From NCBI GenBank assembly GCA_949316235.1, contig OX438757.1:9604657-9668656 (forward strand): DNA of 64,000 nucleotides, in the 5' to 3' direction. Position numbers and translations under genes: made by a program. The DNA comes from Oegoconia quadripuncta (taxonomy: Eukaryota > Arthropoda > Insecta > Lepidoptera > Autostichidae). The notes under the pieces are model-generated. The model was not told where the DNA came from and did no database searches. It saw nothing but the letters and a program-made list of their open reading frames with translations. Shown here piece after piece: positions 44,663-54,625 of the stretch. Position 1 is the first letter of the stretch; each line of letters begins with the position of its first letter.

Positions 44663-45976
44663 ATGTCGTTTCTTCATAATAATTCTTGTGAGTGTGTTAA
44701 ATCAGAGTTAGATCTTTTTGCTATACCATCAACACAGACAAGTATTGAGAGTGGGCAATGGATTCATTGTACACCGATATCATCGCTAAGTGATGAAGGA
44801 CCAATTGAATTTGTTATGCCAGGAAGTGGAGATGACTACATTGATTTGTCACACACCCTCCTTCATGTTAAAGCTAAAATTATAAACCTAGATTCTACCA
44901 CTCCTCCCCCTGATGAGAAGACAGCACCTGTTAATAATTGGTTGCATTCACTTTTCAACCAATTAGATGTTTATCTAAATCAAAAACTTGTATCACCTCC
45001 TAATAACACATATGCTTATCGGGCTTATATTGAGACTCTACTTAATTATGGACCAGCGGCAAAACAATCACACTTGACTTGTGGTATGTGGTACGAAGAT
45101 ACAGCTTCAAAGATGGATTCATGTGATGACAACAACAAGGGCTTTCACAAAAGACATCAACGGGTAAAAGACGGCAAATCAGTTGAAATGATTGGACATT
45201 TGCACGGTGATCTATTTAATCAAGAAAAGTTCTTAATAAATGGGGTAGAAATACGTGTTAAATTAGTACGTAACAAAGACACTTTTAATTTAATGTCATC
45301 ATCAGTGAATTCAAAATATAAAGTTCAAATTGATAGCGCTACTCTTATATTGCGAAAGGCAAGAATAAATCCATCCGTTTTACTCGCTCATCAAAAAGTT
45401 TTAACCACTACAACTGCAAAATATCCAATTACTCGCGCTGAAGTTAAAGTTTTAACTATTCCATCAGGAGTCCGTGGAAAAACAATTGACAATGTATTTC
45501 TTGGTCAGGTGCCGAAAAGATGTATTATCGGATTTGTTGATAATGTTGCTTTTAATGGTACTTTCAATACCAATCCATTTAACTTCGATAATCATGATAT
45601 AAATGTATTTAGCTTGTATGTAGATGGGCAACAAATTCCTTCTAAAACCCTAATGCCATCATACCGTAGCGGTGTGTTTACGAGTAGTTACCATACGTTA
45701 TATACTGGAACAGGTATTCACTTTTTGAATGAAGGCAATTCCATATCGATTGAGGACTATGCAAATGGATACTGCTTAATGGCATTTGATTTAACTCCTG
45801 ATCTATCTGCTAACTCAAGTTCCCACTGGAATTTGATAAAACATGGGTGTGTTAGAATAGAAGTCCAATTTGAATCAGCTCTTGCAAAAACTCTTAACTG
45901 CATTGTGTACGCAGAGTTTGACAATGTTATAGAAATTAATAAAAATAGAGATGTGAGTGTAGATTATAATAGTTAA
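44663..45976 (+). CDS. MCP: major capsid protein (double jelly roll)
   Basis: 437 residues. The N-terminal block SIESGQWIHCTPISSLSDEG and IEFVMPGSGDDYIDLSHTLL is the diagnostic segment of Polinton major capsid proteins, often annotated in animal genomes as F54H12.2-like. Two jelly-roll beta domains are expected, forming trimers in an icosahedral shell. The frame is intact from ATG to TAA. Confidence 0.93.
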   Translation: MSFLHNNSCECVKSELDLFAIPSTQTSIESGQWIHCTPISSLSDEGPIEFVMPGSGDDYIDLSHTLLHVKAKIINLDSTTPPPDEKTAPVNNWLHSLFNQLDVYLNQKLVSPPNNTYAYRAYIETLLNYGPAAKQSHLTCGMWYEDTASKMDSCDDNNKGFHKRHQRVKDGKSVEMIGHLHGDLFNQEKFLINGVEIRVKLVRNKDTFNLMSSSVNSKYKVQIDSATLILRKARINPSVLLAHQKVLTTTTAKYPITRAEVKVLTIPSGVRGKTIDNVFLGQVPKRCIIGFVDNVAFNGTFNTNPFNFDNHDINVFSLYVDGQQIPSKTLMPSYRSGVFTSSYHTLYTGTGIHFLNEGNSISIEDYANGYCLMAFDLTPDLSANSSSHWNLIKHGCVRIEVQFESALAKTLNCIVYAEFDNVIEINKNRDVSVDYNS

Positions 45977-46085
45977 GTATTCAGCATTTTTGTATCTATT
46001 ATAGTATATAAGATTTCCATATAATATTTTTCATCATTATCCGTTAAACTACCTTAATGTATGTATTTAAGAAAGTATTTCAATA
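45977..46085 (+). promoter_or_regulatory. spacer with TATA-like site upstream of the protease
   Basis: TATATAAG at about 46003-46010, about 75 bp before the protease ATG. It is the only clear TATA-like site among the structural genes, so the protease may have its own promoter. Confidence 0.4.
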
Positions 46086-46523
46086 ATGGATACACACGAA
46101 ATTAGACTATTTATGAAAAAGATAAATCACAGTCTAGAATTTAACGTGTTCCCTGCTAACAGAATACCAATGTACATAGAAGCACCCACTTACTTTATTT
46201 CTAACTTGGATCCTGATACAAAATCGGGATCACATTGGGTAGCCATTCATATCAATGCTAATGGTATCGGTGAATATTTTGATTCATATGGTAGAAAGCC
46301 TACCGGCCACCATAAATCGTTTTTGAAAAGAAATACTCGGAAATGGTTTTACAATAATAAAATTCTTCAAAGTCACTTAACTTCTGTTTGTGGTGAATAC
46401 TGTTTAGTGTATCTGTACTTTAAGTTTATGAATATGAGCATGTCAGAGTTTTTAAGAGATTTTTGCGATATTCCTTTGTATAACGATATATTCATAAATA
46501 AAATATTTAAAACCATTTTTTGA
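46086..46523 (+). CDS. PRO: adenain-like cysteine protease
   Basis: 145 residues. The catalytic set fits adenain/Ulp1-type proteases: His50 (GSHWVAI), Asp66 (YFDSYG), Gln95 (ILQSHL) and Cys102 (SVCGEYC). The glutamine-to-cysteine spacing of 7 equals that of adenovirus protease. It would process capsid or core precursors. All residues are present. It ends 143 bp from the convergent right-end gene, with an AATAAA polyadenylation signal just after the stop. Confidence 0.93.
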   Translation: MDTHEIRLFMKKINHSLEFNVFPANRIPMYIEAPTYFISNLDPDTKSGSHWVAIHINANGIGEYFDSYGRKPTGHHKSFLKRNTRKWFYNNKILQSHLTSVCGEYCLVYLYFKFMNMSMSEFLRDFCDIPLYNDIFINKIFKTIF

Positions 46524-46666
46524 AATAAATTTATTTTACCAATTATCTGTTTTTTATTTACATTATCCTATTTTGATATAGAAGAGTGAAGATAATGAAA
46601 CATCAGAATTACAGTTTTACTTTATTTATTTTCTAATTAAACATTATAATACAATATTGTAGCTAA

Positions 46667-46978
46667 CTAATCTATCTGCGGGGTTGGACTATAGACACCC
46701 GGTGATAATGAAAACAATTTTTCAGACGCCCACGACGTTTCATAAACTTCTTCTTCCTGTTCCAATGACATGAGTGGGTTCGCTGGCCGCTGCAGAAATG
46801 TTAGTATAGGGGGAGGTGAGGGTCTTGAATACCCACCATAATCGTAATTGGCCCACTGGCGGAGATTATTTAGGTTTTCTTCATGGAATTCATAGAGTTG
46901 TCGGTCGATTTCGTCTTGTTCGGCTTCGAGACACAGTCGTACCAGTTGGTCATCGTATTGAGTTTCGAAGTGTGCCAT
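46667..46978 (-). CDS. right-end protein sharing its first 30 residues with the polymerase exon
   Basis: 103 residues from ATG 46978. Codons 1-30 lie in the right terminal repeat and are identical to the start of the polymerase exon at 35258. From codon 31 the sequence is unique: EENLNNLRQWANYDYGGYSR, then a proline-rich PSPPPILTF and an acidic MSLEQEEEVYE. No family recognised. A longer frame starting upstream at a non-ATG codon (46999) is unlikely. Convergent with the protease. Confidence 0.72.
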   Translation of the reverse strand: MAHFETQYDDQLVRLCLEAEQDEIDRQLYEFHEENLNNLRQWANYDYGGYSRPSPPPILTFLQRPANPLMSLEQEEEVYETSWASEKLFSLSPGVYSPTPQID

Positions 46979-48615
46979 CCTTCTGCCTGCGTTAGACAAA
47001 TGTATCTCTCGGTGGCATGTGGCTTATATGAGGTGTATCTTATAGACAGGTATAAAACGGTGGGGAACGAAAAATTTATTGCTGTTTTTCAGTAGAGTCT
47101 GCGTCGCGACAGTTAATGTGCTAAGAAGAAACCCATAAATTATAACGTTGCTCTATTGGGAGTCGCAAGAAACGGGCTATTCCAGGAATTATTTCTTATC
47201 CGCTGTTATGTAGTACTTTGTGCAGTCGGTCTTCGTTGCCACCTGTTTTGTTATATTGTAAATTAAATCTCTTACATTTCGGTAATGCTTGTCGTCTTCT
47301 GAGGCGTAATATTTAACACGAACATCTGCATATTTCCAGTAATCAATTGGTTGAACATCTTTCAACTTTTTCATCTCATACACTTCTATTTTAATGAGAT
47401 GACTCGCTGAGGATCCGTCATCATTATTCGATGAAATGTATGAAGTTCCTTCTCCGTTAGCTTGGGCAATATTGGAAGACTGTAGTCGGACCCTCTTTTT
47501 CTTGGGCTTCTCAAAGAAACAATCAATGTTTCTCTTAGCAATGTTTTGCTTGACCTTCAAGGCAGGAGGATCTTGAGTTTCATCATCGTCGCTTAGATCG
47601 GCAGTAGGAAAGTAATAGTTCTTAAAGGTGTAATCACTGTCAGGAATCGACGTCTGAAACGAGCAGAAAACGAAGGTTAGGTCAAGCAATTGCATCGAAA
47701 CAGATCGTCCAGGTAAAGTAGACAACACATAAACAATGTAGTTACAGACAAAAACTTACCGACATGACAGAAAGCGTAGTTTAACACTTTTCACTATGAA
47801 ATGTACGACTGTGTCTCGAGGCGAGGCGGGCGATCGAATTTGGACTGTGGTGCTGTACAAGCCGTCTCGCTTTAAATACCCTATCCAGGTAGAGTGGTGA
47901 TACCACATACGTAGTAGCTATTAAGAATTAACCCTACATATTTATTATTGAATCGAATTAAAAAATTAAGAAAAAATACTGCGTATGCCGCAGATGGCGA
48001 TCTAAAGAATAACTAACATAAATAAATTTGACAGTGGGTGATCGTTATCATTTCATCTAAAGGCGTACACATTCCAACGTGACGAGCAAAAAAGTCTCAC
48101 CTGTTTCCAAATCTTACTAGGAAAAAATGGTATACTATAATGAAATAACTTAAATTACGAAGTTTCTATTCACCGTAAAAGGTGCATGTTTTTTGTCGAC
48201 TACTGCCATAAATATAAATTGATCATAAATTAGAAAACTAAATAAAAGAATAATGGAAAGGCAGTTTCATTGCTGACAATAAATTTAATTTTTTTCCATA
48301 TTAAAAACATACACCTGCTGTAATCGCTATGCTTACCATGAACAAGTTCAGACTTGTATCAGTTGTAGGTACACAAAAGCGCCAAAAGCCGAGGAGTTAT
48401 CGTCCACTTGATTTATGTGTGAACCTATTATTAGGTTAGATAAGGACAATTTTTTACTAGCCATTATAATTAGCAAACAAAGTTAACTGGCAAATCCGTC
48501 AATAACGACCCAATTAAAGCCGCCAATGAGACCGTGAAAGGGGGAACACACCGTGGTGACCTTTTTTTAGGGGGAGGGCCCGGGGCTGGTCCAGAACTCT
48601 CGAATACGTACTACT
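46889..48615 (-). repeat. Polinton terminal inverted repeat, right
   Basis: 1,727 bp, mirror image of 33621-35347. The inner edge falls exactly between codons 30 and 31 of the leftward gene. Confidence 0.95.
47189..47765 (-). CDS. repeat-borne protein, right copy (two exons)
   Basis: Mirror copy of 34471-35047. Exon 1 is 47765-47760, the intron 47759-47654 and exon 2 47653-47189. The translated exon 2 is identical to the left copy. Transcribed inward from a TATA box at 47871-47878. For sequence features see the left copy. Confidence 0.75.
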
Positions 48616-48621
48616 TCCACT
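48616..48621. repeat. Polinton target-site duplication, right
   Basis: TCCACT directly after the element, identical to 33615-33620. Confidence 0.93.
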
Positions 48622-48919
48622 CCTGTTTACCAATAATTTTCCTAAAGGGACCGTAGTCGATTTCGGACAAATTTTTTTCGTAAACTAAGAGAACGATTAG
48701 CTTTTAAGAATATAAAAAAAACAGTGGTGAAATTTATTGGTATAGAATTAACAGCAAATCCACGACTTCAATTACATCCTGTATAAATTATGTAAAGAAC
48801 ATAAGAAAATTTCATTAGAATCAGTAGGTATACTCATTTTAATAAATTAAGCCTTGAAAGTTTGTATGGAATGTCGATTAATGCAAATCCTCCTATGGAG
48901 AGTGATGAAAAGCACTTCC

Positions 48920-49205
48920 TACGAAAGGCTATGTCCAATAACGCGCCTTTGTAAACTGTTAATAATAAACTCTGACCACTGTACCAAAAGGTCGCGGGTT
49001 CGAATCCCTCTAGGAGCATATGTTTGTATGCTGAATACGGGCATGTGTACCCGAGTTATGGATGTTTTCATTTATAATAAGTATTTATGTAAATAAAATG
49101 TATTTATGTAGTATATCAACCATCTGGTATCCACAACACAAGCATATAGTTGCTTAATGTCGAATTAGATGACATTGTGTGTACGTCCAAGGATATTTAT
49201 TATTT
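48920..49205 (+). repeat. tRNA-like SINE, family A, copy 3
   Basis: B box GGGTTCGAATCCC at about 48987, then GTGTACCCGAGTTATGGATG and TATCAACCATCTGGTATCCA, with an AT-rich (TATTTATT) 3' end. It lies 300 bp beyond the Polinton's right end. Confidence 0.75.
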
Positions 49206-49534
49206 ATTTATTTTAAGATTATAACAATAATCACGTTACAATAACTTCGTTGTTTCTTCTTTACGCAAGTAAGTACAGATACGCAATGATATTACTCGTA
49301 TCATAGAGACGCTATAAGTCATTTCTTTGTGACTAAGCTTATAGCATCGCATAATATTCGTTCCCCGTTACGTTCACATATTTACATACATAATATGTAT
49401 CCAACCAATAAAACGAGTATAGCTTCCCAAATACGTTTTCTTAAATTAAGTTTTAGGTTATCCTTATTGTAAACTAGCTTTCACCCGCGGCTGAGCCCGT
49501 GTGGAATTTATATTTTAGTTCCCCGCGGTAAAAG

Positions 49535-49652
49535 TAGTCTATTCACTGGTCTTTCAGTTGAAGGACCAGTGGATAGACTACAACATTTTTTCTTCTTCAT
49601 GTCTTCATTTCTTGTGCAAGAATAGTTATCCTTGCGCAAGAAATGAAGACAT
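49535..49652. other. two adjacent hairpins
   Basis: 49535-49551 pairs with 49564-49580 (17 bp, one mismatch). 49599-49620 pairs with 49631-49652 (22 bp, one mismatch, 10-nt loop). They are separated by 18 bp of T-rich sequence. They follow a CCCGCGGCTGAGCCCGTG segment (49490-49510) typical of a common moth repeat, so they may belong to a transposon end. Confidence 0.6.
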
Positions 49653-49717
49653 TTTGATGATCCGTTATGGACGGTAGAGAAAAAAAAATTGCATTTATAA
49701 TTATTGATAAGTAGGTA

Positions 49718-51438
49718 GGGTAGACCGAGGCGATTAGGATCGGTGGGTGAATCGGATCAAAATAAGCATAACTGTTAAATTCAAAAGTTCGCGGCTAGGT
49801 ACTGGTAGCCAATCGGCGTCTCGTGTTGGCTTTGGTTTCCCCGAGCGCCGCAACAGTGACAGCCATTGGATAAATCTCATGCGCCATTCTCGGCGACGGT
49901 TCCCGAAGAGTCGTTCGTGCGAGTGTGTTGTGATTTTGCCTCTGATCTAAAAAACGTGTTTATACTTTTTGTGTTTAAATAGAAAGTACTTGGGTGAAGG
50001 TAAGTACTTATTACTAGGTATTGCTAAAAGGGAGTATTGTTGTATAATTTGATTTAATTTAAACTTTATTTAAAGGTATGTTTACGTTAGACATAAATAT
50101 TGTAAACCGGTGATATGAGGCTCTTCGGATCACCAGATTGGGGGTGAATGGGATCACAATTTTGAACAAGCTTTTTATATATTTATACTTATAATATACT
50201 GTGTTTATATGTTATACATGGTTCGCACATATAAGAGGAAGACTAGTCAAGGTGAGTGGATCTCACAAAACATGGTTGAAGCTGCTAACAAAGTACTGAC
50301 TAAACATCTGTCAATACGTCGGGCTGCCGAGTTATACAATGTCCCGTTTACAAGCTTACAGAGAAGAGTCACACTCTCCCGTGGGACAATAAAACGTCGA
50401 GGTGGAGAGCCAGCTTTGAACGAGGAAGCGGAGAAGATATTTGCTGAGCGGTTAGTGCATTTAGAAATCCGTGGATTTGGGCTCACACCTAAATCGCCTT
50501 CCTAAAAAGCCTAAAAAGCGGATTTCAAGTGATAATTTTTATCCTACGAAATAAATATTTTTTTGATTTGATTTGAATCTATACGTAAGTACGCCTTTGA
50601 ATTTGTTGAGCGCCAGAAAGTGCCACATAAATTTAATAAAAAAGCTAAAATGGCAGGGCAAGACTGGTTTCATCGATTCCTCAAAAGGAATTCACATTTA
50701 ACTATACGAAAACTTGAGGGTCTCAAAGGGACATACAAATGTGATCTCTGCAATGCCTGTGATTAGTGGTCTCATTAATGGAACGCTAAATATGTTTAAA
50801 ATTAATTTAAAGTTTATTTTCGACACAAATATTTTATTTATTTGTTTGAACCGATTTGCCCTTTGCATATGGGGCGAATCGGATATTTAGAGGTTTAGAT
50901 TTTTTGTTTGTCAAAGTTGACATTTTAGTTTAATTTTAGTTTTGGTTATTGAATGTTGTCTTCAAGAGGCTAATATTATGTTGTATTAATTATTAAGAAA
51001 AATATATAATTAGAAGATTGATATTTATGTTGTTAATTGTTAAACAATGATGACATCGAACGCTGGTTATAGACAAGTTGTGAAAATATCACATAGATGC
51101 TACTCTAATGACACCAGAGGTAGAGGATCTCAATTATATGATTTAGTTTATTCTTAATTATGTTCTAAATTTTATTATTAATTCAAAATAACAGTGCTAT
51201 GCCTAAGTTTTGTTTGATCCGATTCACCCCTGAAAATGGGGCGAATCGGATTTTGTGAATCTTTTTGTTTTTTAACTCTCAAAGTTCAAATTTTAAGTTG
51301 ATTTTTACTTTGACCATTGAATTTTGTTTAGCGATAACTGATGTATCTAGTTCAGCATTAAAAAATAATGTACCTGTTTAAGAAGTTGTATTTATTTAAC
51401 CTCAAACAAAAATTGATCCGATTCGCCTCGGTCTACCC
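49718..51438 (+). mobile_element. pogo-like (Tc1/mariner superfamily) element, non-autonomous
   Basis: Bounded by TA on both sides (49716-49717 and 51439-51440). The ends are inverted repeats GGGTAGACCGAGGCGA at the left and its complement at the right. The 1.7-kb body holds a transposase N-terminus but no DDE catalytic domain. Motifs of the GGGGCGAATCGGAT type recur along it (49745, 50142, 50871, 51216, 51238, 51415). Confidence 0.72.
50218..50766 (+). pseudogene. pogo/jerky-type transposase N-terminus, interrupted
   Basis: From ATG 50218 the frame reads MVRTYKRKTSQGEWISQNM, then AANKVLTKHLSIRRAAELYN, a psq-type helix-turn-helix. After LTPKS the frame is broken by an insertion of roughly 85 bp (about 50492-50576) and resumes as IRKYAFEFVERQKVPHKFNK and MAGQDWFHRFLKRN, the CENP-B-type DNA-binding domain. 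It stops at 50764. The insert carries the 3' UTR words of the LINE at 8840. The catalytic part is absent; at most a DNA-binding fragment could be made. Confidence 0.7.
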
Positions 51439-52349
51439 TATTGCTTCCGTTGATTTATGTGCAATTTGTTCGTTATTATAGAATTAGAGTCGATGATAAA
51501 AATGCTAACATAGAGGTTAATGTAATTAATTTTGAGGATTTTATACGTGAGTAAAATGAAATATAAAAGGTAACTTTATTTTTATGTTATCAAGGACAGC
51601 AGGTTAACGAACACATTTTTTTTTAATTTGAATTATTATTTCTATGTGTCATTCATCGAGCTTTAGTTGTTTAATATTAAAATTGGCATAAAAAATGTTC
51701 TGTACCTACTTGATACCAATTCTTTTTACCCGACAGCCTCAAAAAGGAGGGTAATGTTTTTCGAGTGTATGTATGTATGTATGTATATAGATTTTCTTAT
51801 TACCTCCTGTAGCCTAAACGGTGCGACCGATTTTAAAGTTCAATGTGTCGTTCGATTCGTCTTGATGCTTAGAGTGTCATAGGAATATGCCTACATTTTA
51901 TGGTAAAAAATCCTACATGGCTCTCGCAAGATATGCTGTCGGGTTTTTGTTTTTTTTTTTGTCCAAAGTATTCTTACATAACTAGTAGTGTTACAAATGC
52001 TGTTAAGTTAAAATGGAGCGACAAGGGTAGCTAACACGGATACTGTATCAACGGAATATAAAAAACCACATGGAATTTTTAAAAAAATTCTAATAATCTG
52101 GCCTCAGTCAACCGCTTAGACATGTAAATATACAACACATGTTTTCATTTTATTCAAAAAATTACATTTTAAACTGTCCTGTGACCAAATAGTCAATCCC
52201 TTAATAACGTCGTCGCCTCACATCATCAAGTCAGGCAGTACCTGGAAGCTTAGGATAATCCACTGAGGGATAATCTAACTTATTGGTTCATTTCTCTCTC
52301 TACACATACGTATAAGTAGGTATAGTATTGATACTTGAGTTGATTATCT

Positions 52350-52580
52350 AACTAATATTATAAATGCGAAAGTTTGGATGTTTGTTTGTTTGTTTGTTGC
52401 TCAATCTCGGCAAAAAGGATGAACGGATTTGGATGAAATTTGGTATATCAGTAGAATATAACATGGATTAAGACATAGGATATTTTTTATCCCGATAAAG
52501 TGGTAATTCCCGCGGGATAAACAAATTTCCGCTATAAAGTTATTCCACACAGGCGAAGCCGCGGGCGGAAAGCTTGTTCA
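52350..52580 (+). repeat. moth-wide non-autonomous repeat (Helitron-like or MITE)
   Basis: Starts CTAATATTATAAATGCGAAA, has a GTTTGTTTGTTTG run, GGATTTGGATGAAATTTGG and ends GGCGAAGCCGCGGGCGGAAA. This layout is one of the commonest repeats in lepidopteran genomes. Pieces with the same start lie at 9930-9960, 30593-30700 and 59555-59575. Confidence 0.62.
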
Positions 52581-53357
52581 GCATAAATTTATTAAGTGCG
52601 AATAAGTATTTTTTTTTTAAGTTGCAGGATACCTAGTTGTAAAAGTTGTTCGCCTCGACAAGCACTATCAAATAACTAATAAGAACCTAAAGAGGCATTT
52701 AAAATTATTTCTATTAACATTAATCATCATAATAAATGCCTTTAAAAAAATATTCTTATCACAATTAATCGCTTTATGGTCATCTCTTAAAGTCATACGA
52801 GACACAAATGATTTATACTTTGATATTGGATATACTTAAAATTTGGAACCTGATTCCAAATTTATACGACGACAGTTTTTTATGCAAGAATACAAACGAA
52901 ACTTTTTGTTGTGTATGAACATGTTTATACGAACGGTTTACTCGATATATTTTACCGTGCGAATACTTTTAATGATCAATAATTACATTTTATAATAGGC
53001 AAAATACATTGTGATATAATTCAGAAACGATATATATAGGATGCGGTAAAATAGTGTAGGTTATTATTTATTATTTGTTATTTTTATCTACCTACCTACT
53101 ATTTAGTTATTTACTTTTGATTTGTTTGGGAATGGAATAGAATTTTTTTTAAAATACTTGTCTTTTTGACAGGCAAAGAGTACCTACCAGACCCAGCCAG
53201 GTTTACCTTATTTCCTTCCTCAACGTTATCCTGTTTATAATTATATAAATTCTTTTATAACACCGCAAAGCCACTGGGCTTTGCGGACTTTAAAGACTGC
53301 TTCAAGGAAGACGAAAGCTCAGTCTCGTACTTTTTTTACACAACTCTTCAACCTACG

Positions 53358-53547
53358 TATGGTATACCGAATTACACTACTACGAAGCACGTTTGACCGA
53401 AGAACGGTTGATCGATTTCCGAGTACATTCCGAAGTTGGTTTTAATTAAAATTTTTAATGATGAACAAACTCCGCAATGTGCTCGGAATTCCATCAACCG
53501 TTCTTCGGTTAAACGTGTTTCGGAGTAGTGTAATTCGATATACCATA
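53358..53547. repeat. foldback with arms of about 85 bp
   Basis: The left arm starts TATGGTATACCGAATTACAC and the right arm ends in its near complement. The two arms match at roughly 85 percent by eye around a short AT-rich centre (about 53445-53462). Both arms read as similar peptides (ELHYYEARLTEERLIDFR and ELHYSETRLTEERLMEFR), so they may be an inverted duplicate of one coding piece. Confidence 0.6.
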
Positions 53548-53627
53548 GCAACTCCCAACTCTTCAATGACGCTGAGAAATACATCGTCATTCGCAGGATT
53601 CCCGTCAAAAATCAATACCACAAAGTT

Positions 53628-53860
53628 TTTTTTTTTTTTATATGAGAGGGTGGCAAACGAGCATGCGGGTCACCTGATGGAAAGCAATCACCGCCGCCCA
53701 TGGGCACCCGCAACACCAAAAGGGTCACAGATGCGTTGCCGGCCTTTGAGGAAGGTGTCCACCCCAGAATAAGTAGGGCAGCCTGAGCGATGAGGGATTC
53801 TCCAGCAGTGCTGGTACCCTCCTGGGGTACTAACTCTTTAAATACCGCTACCATTCTGGA
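53628..53860 (+). repeat. SINE-like repeat, family C, copy 2
   Basis: T-run, TATATGAGAGGGTGGCAAAC, CACCCGCAACACCAAAAGGG and GATGCGTTGCCGGCCTTTGA, matching 2822-2985. It continues with GGGATTCTCCAGCAGTGCTG and ends near GAGAGACTGGAAGG. Confidence 0.75.
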
Positions 53861-54394
53861 GAGAGACTGGAAGGTGGGAAGTAGGTGGATAGATAAATAT
53901 AAAGTTTATTTGCATAACTATTAAAGAAACTTGGGTATAAAATAAACCAGCCAAAGCCAAATGGCTTACGAAAAATAGCATTATTTCACAGGACTAGCAG
54001 TTCAAAACAGTCAGGTCATAATTTGCAATACCAAGTGTTGTATGTTTGTTTATACAACGAATGACCCATAACTCACCTTGCGGTAAGACAGTGATTTTCA
54101 TCTAGTACCCAGTGGTAAGGTAAGTGCTACATAATTATTGCGCTGTCTGAACATGTCAGTTCAATAAATTATTTTTATAATAGTTTTTCTCCGTCAGTCT
54201 ACGATATTGGAAAGGAAAGACCCATAAGAAGTTACTGTACCCAAATATACTGTAGAAAAACGTTATTCACAGGTCAGACAGATTAGTCCTCTGTGAAAGA
54301 CCACCAATAAAAAAAACAAGGCAGGTTAAATAAAAAGCTTGTATAATAAATCGGAAATTTATATAATCTCCGAAAAAACAACCGATTATATCAT

Positions 54395-54625
54395 CCAGAT
54401 AAACCAAATCAACTGTTTTAAAAGCTATATATCTATAAACGGCTTACCCGATTTTCATCAAATAAGACTGAGAACCTGTCCCCTAGTTTAGTCTTTTATA
54501 TCAGAAAAACCGCACTTAAATCGACCACGCATTACTGAGATATGTCCGGACAAAGACTGGACACACACGAAACGCCGGCCAAGACGTAACACTCGTCTTT
54601 ATTCGTCGGGGGTTTAAATACATGA
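54395..54625 (-). repeat. family D repeat (minus strand)
   Basis: Complement of the 13650-14030 family: CCGCACTTAAATCGACCACG, CACACGAAACGCCGGCC and ATTCGTCGGGGGTTTAAAT. Confidence 0.6.

Larger units (their letters stand above)
33621..48615 (+). mobile_element. complete Polinton/Maverick element
   Basis: 14,995 bp beginning AGTAGTACGT and ending in the exact mirror ACGTACTACT, bounded by TCCACT duplications. It has all the family core genes: type B DNA polymerase, ATPase, integrase, protease, major and minor capsid proteins and a PX-like protein, none with a stop or frameshift. The core genes run rightward; one copy of the repeat-borne gene and the 103-aa gene at the right end run leftward. 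Polintons are self-synthesising transposons closely related to adintoviruses and adenovirus-like particles. The equal repeat lengths and identical repeat-borne proteins indicate a recent insertion. It lies in the first intron of the SLC46-like gene, on the opposite strand. Confidence 0.96.

Noticed and set aside
46979..46999. Longer N-terminus of the right-end protein
   Set aside because: It would begin at TTG. The ATG at 46978 is the first proper start and is shared with the left end.
51770..51790. GTAT repeats and other microsatellites (4695, 33427, 52380)
   Set aside because: Ordinary simple repeats, too short and common to be of interest.
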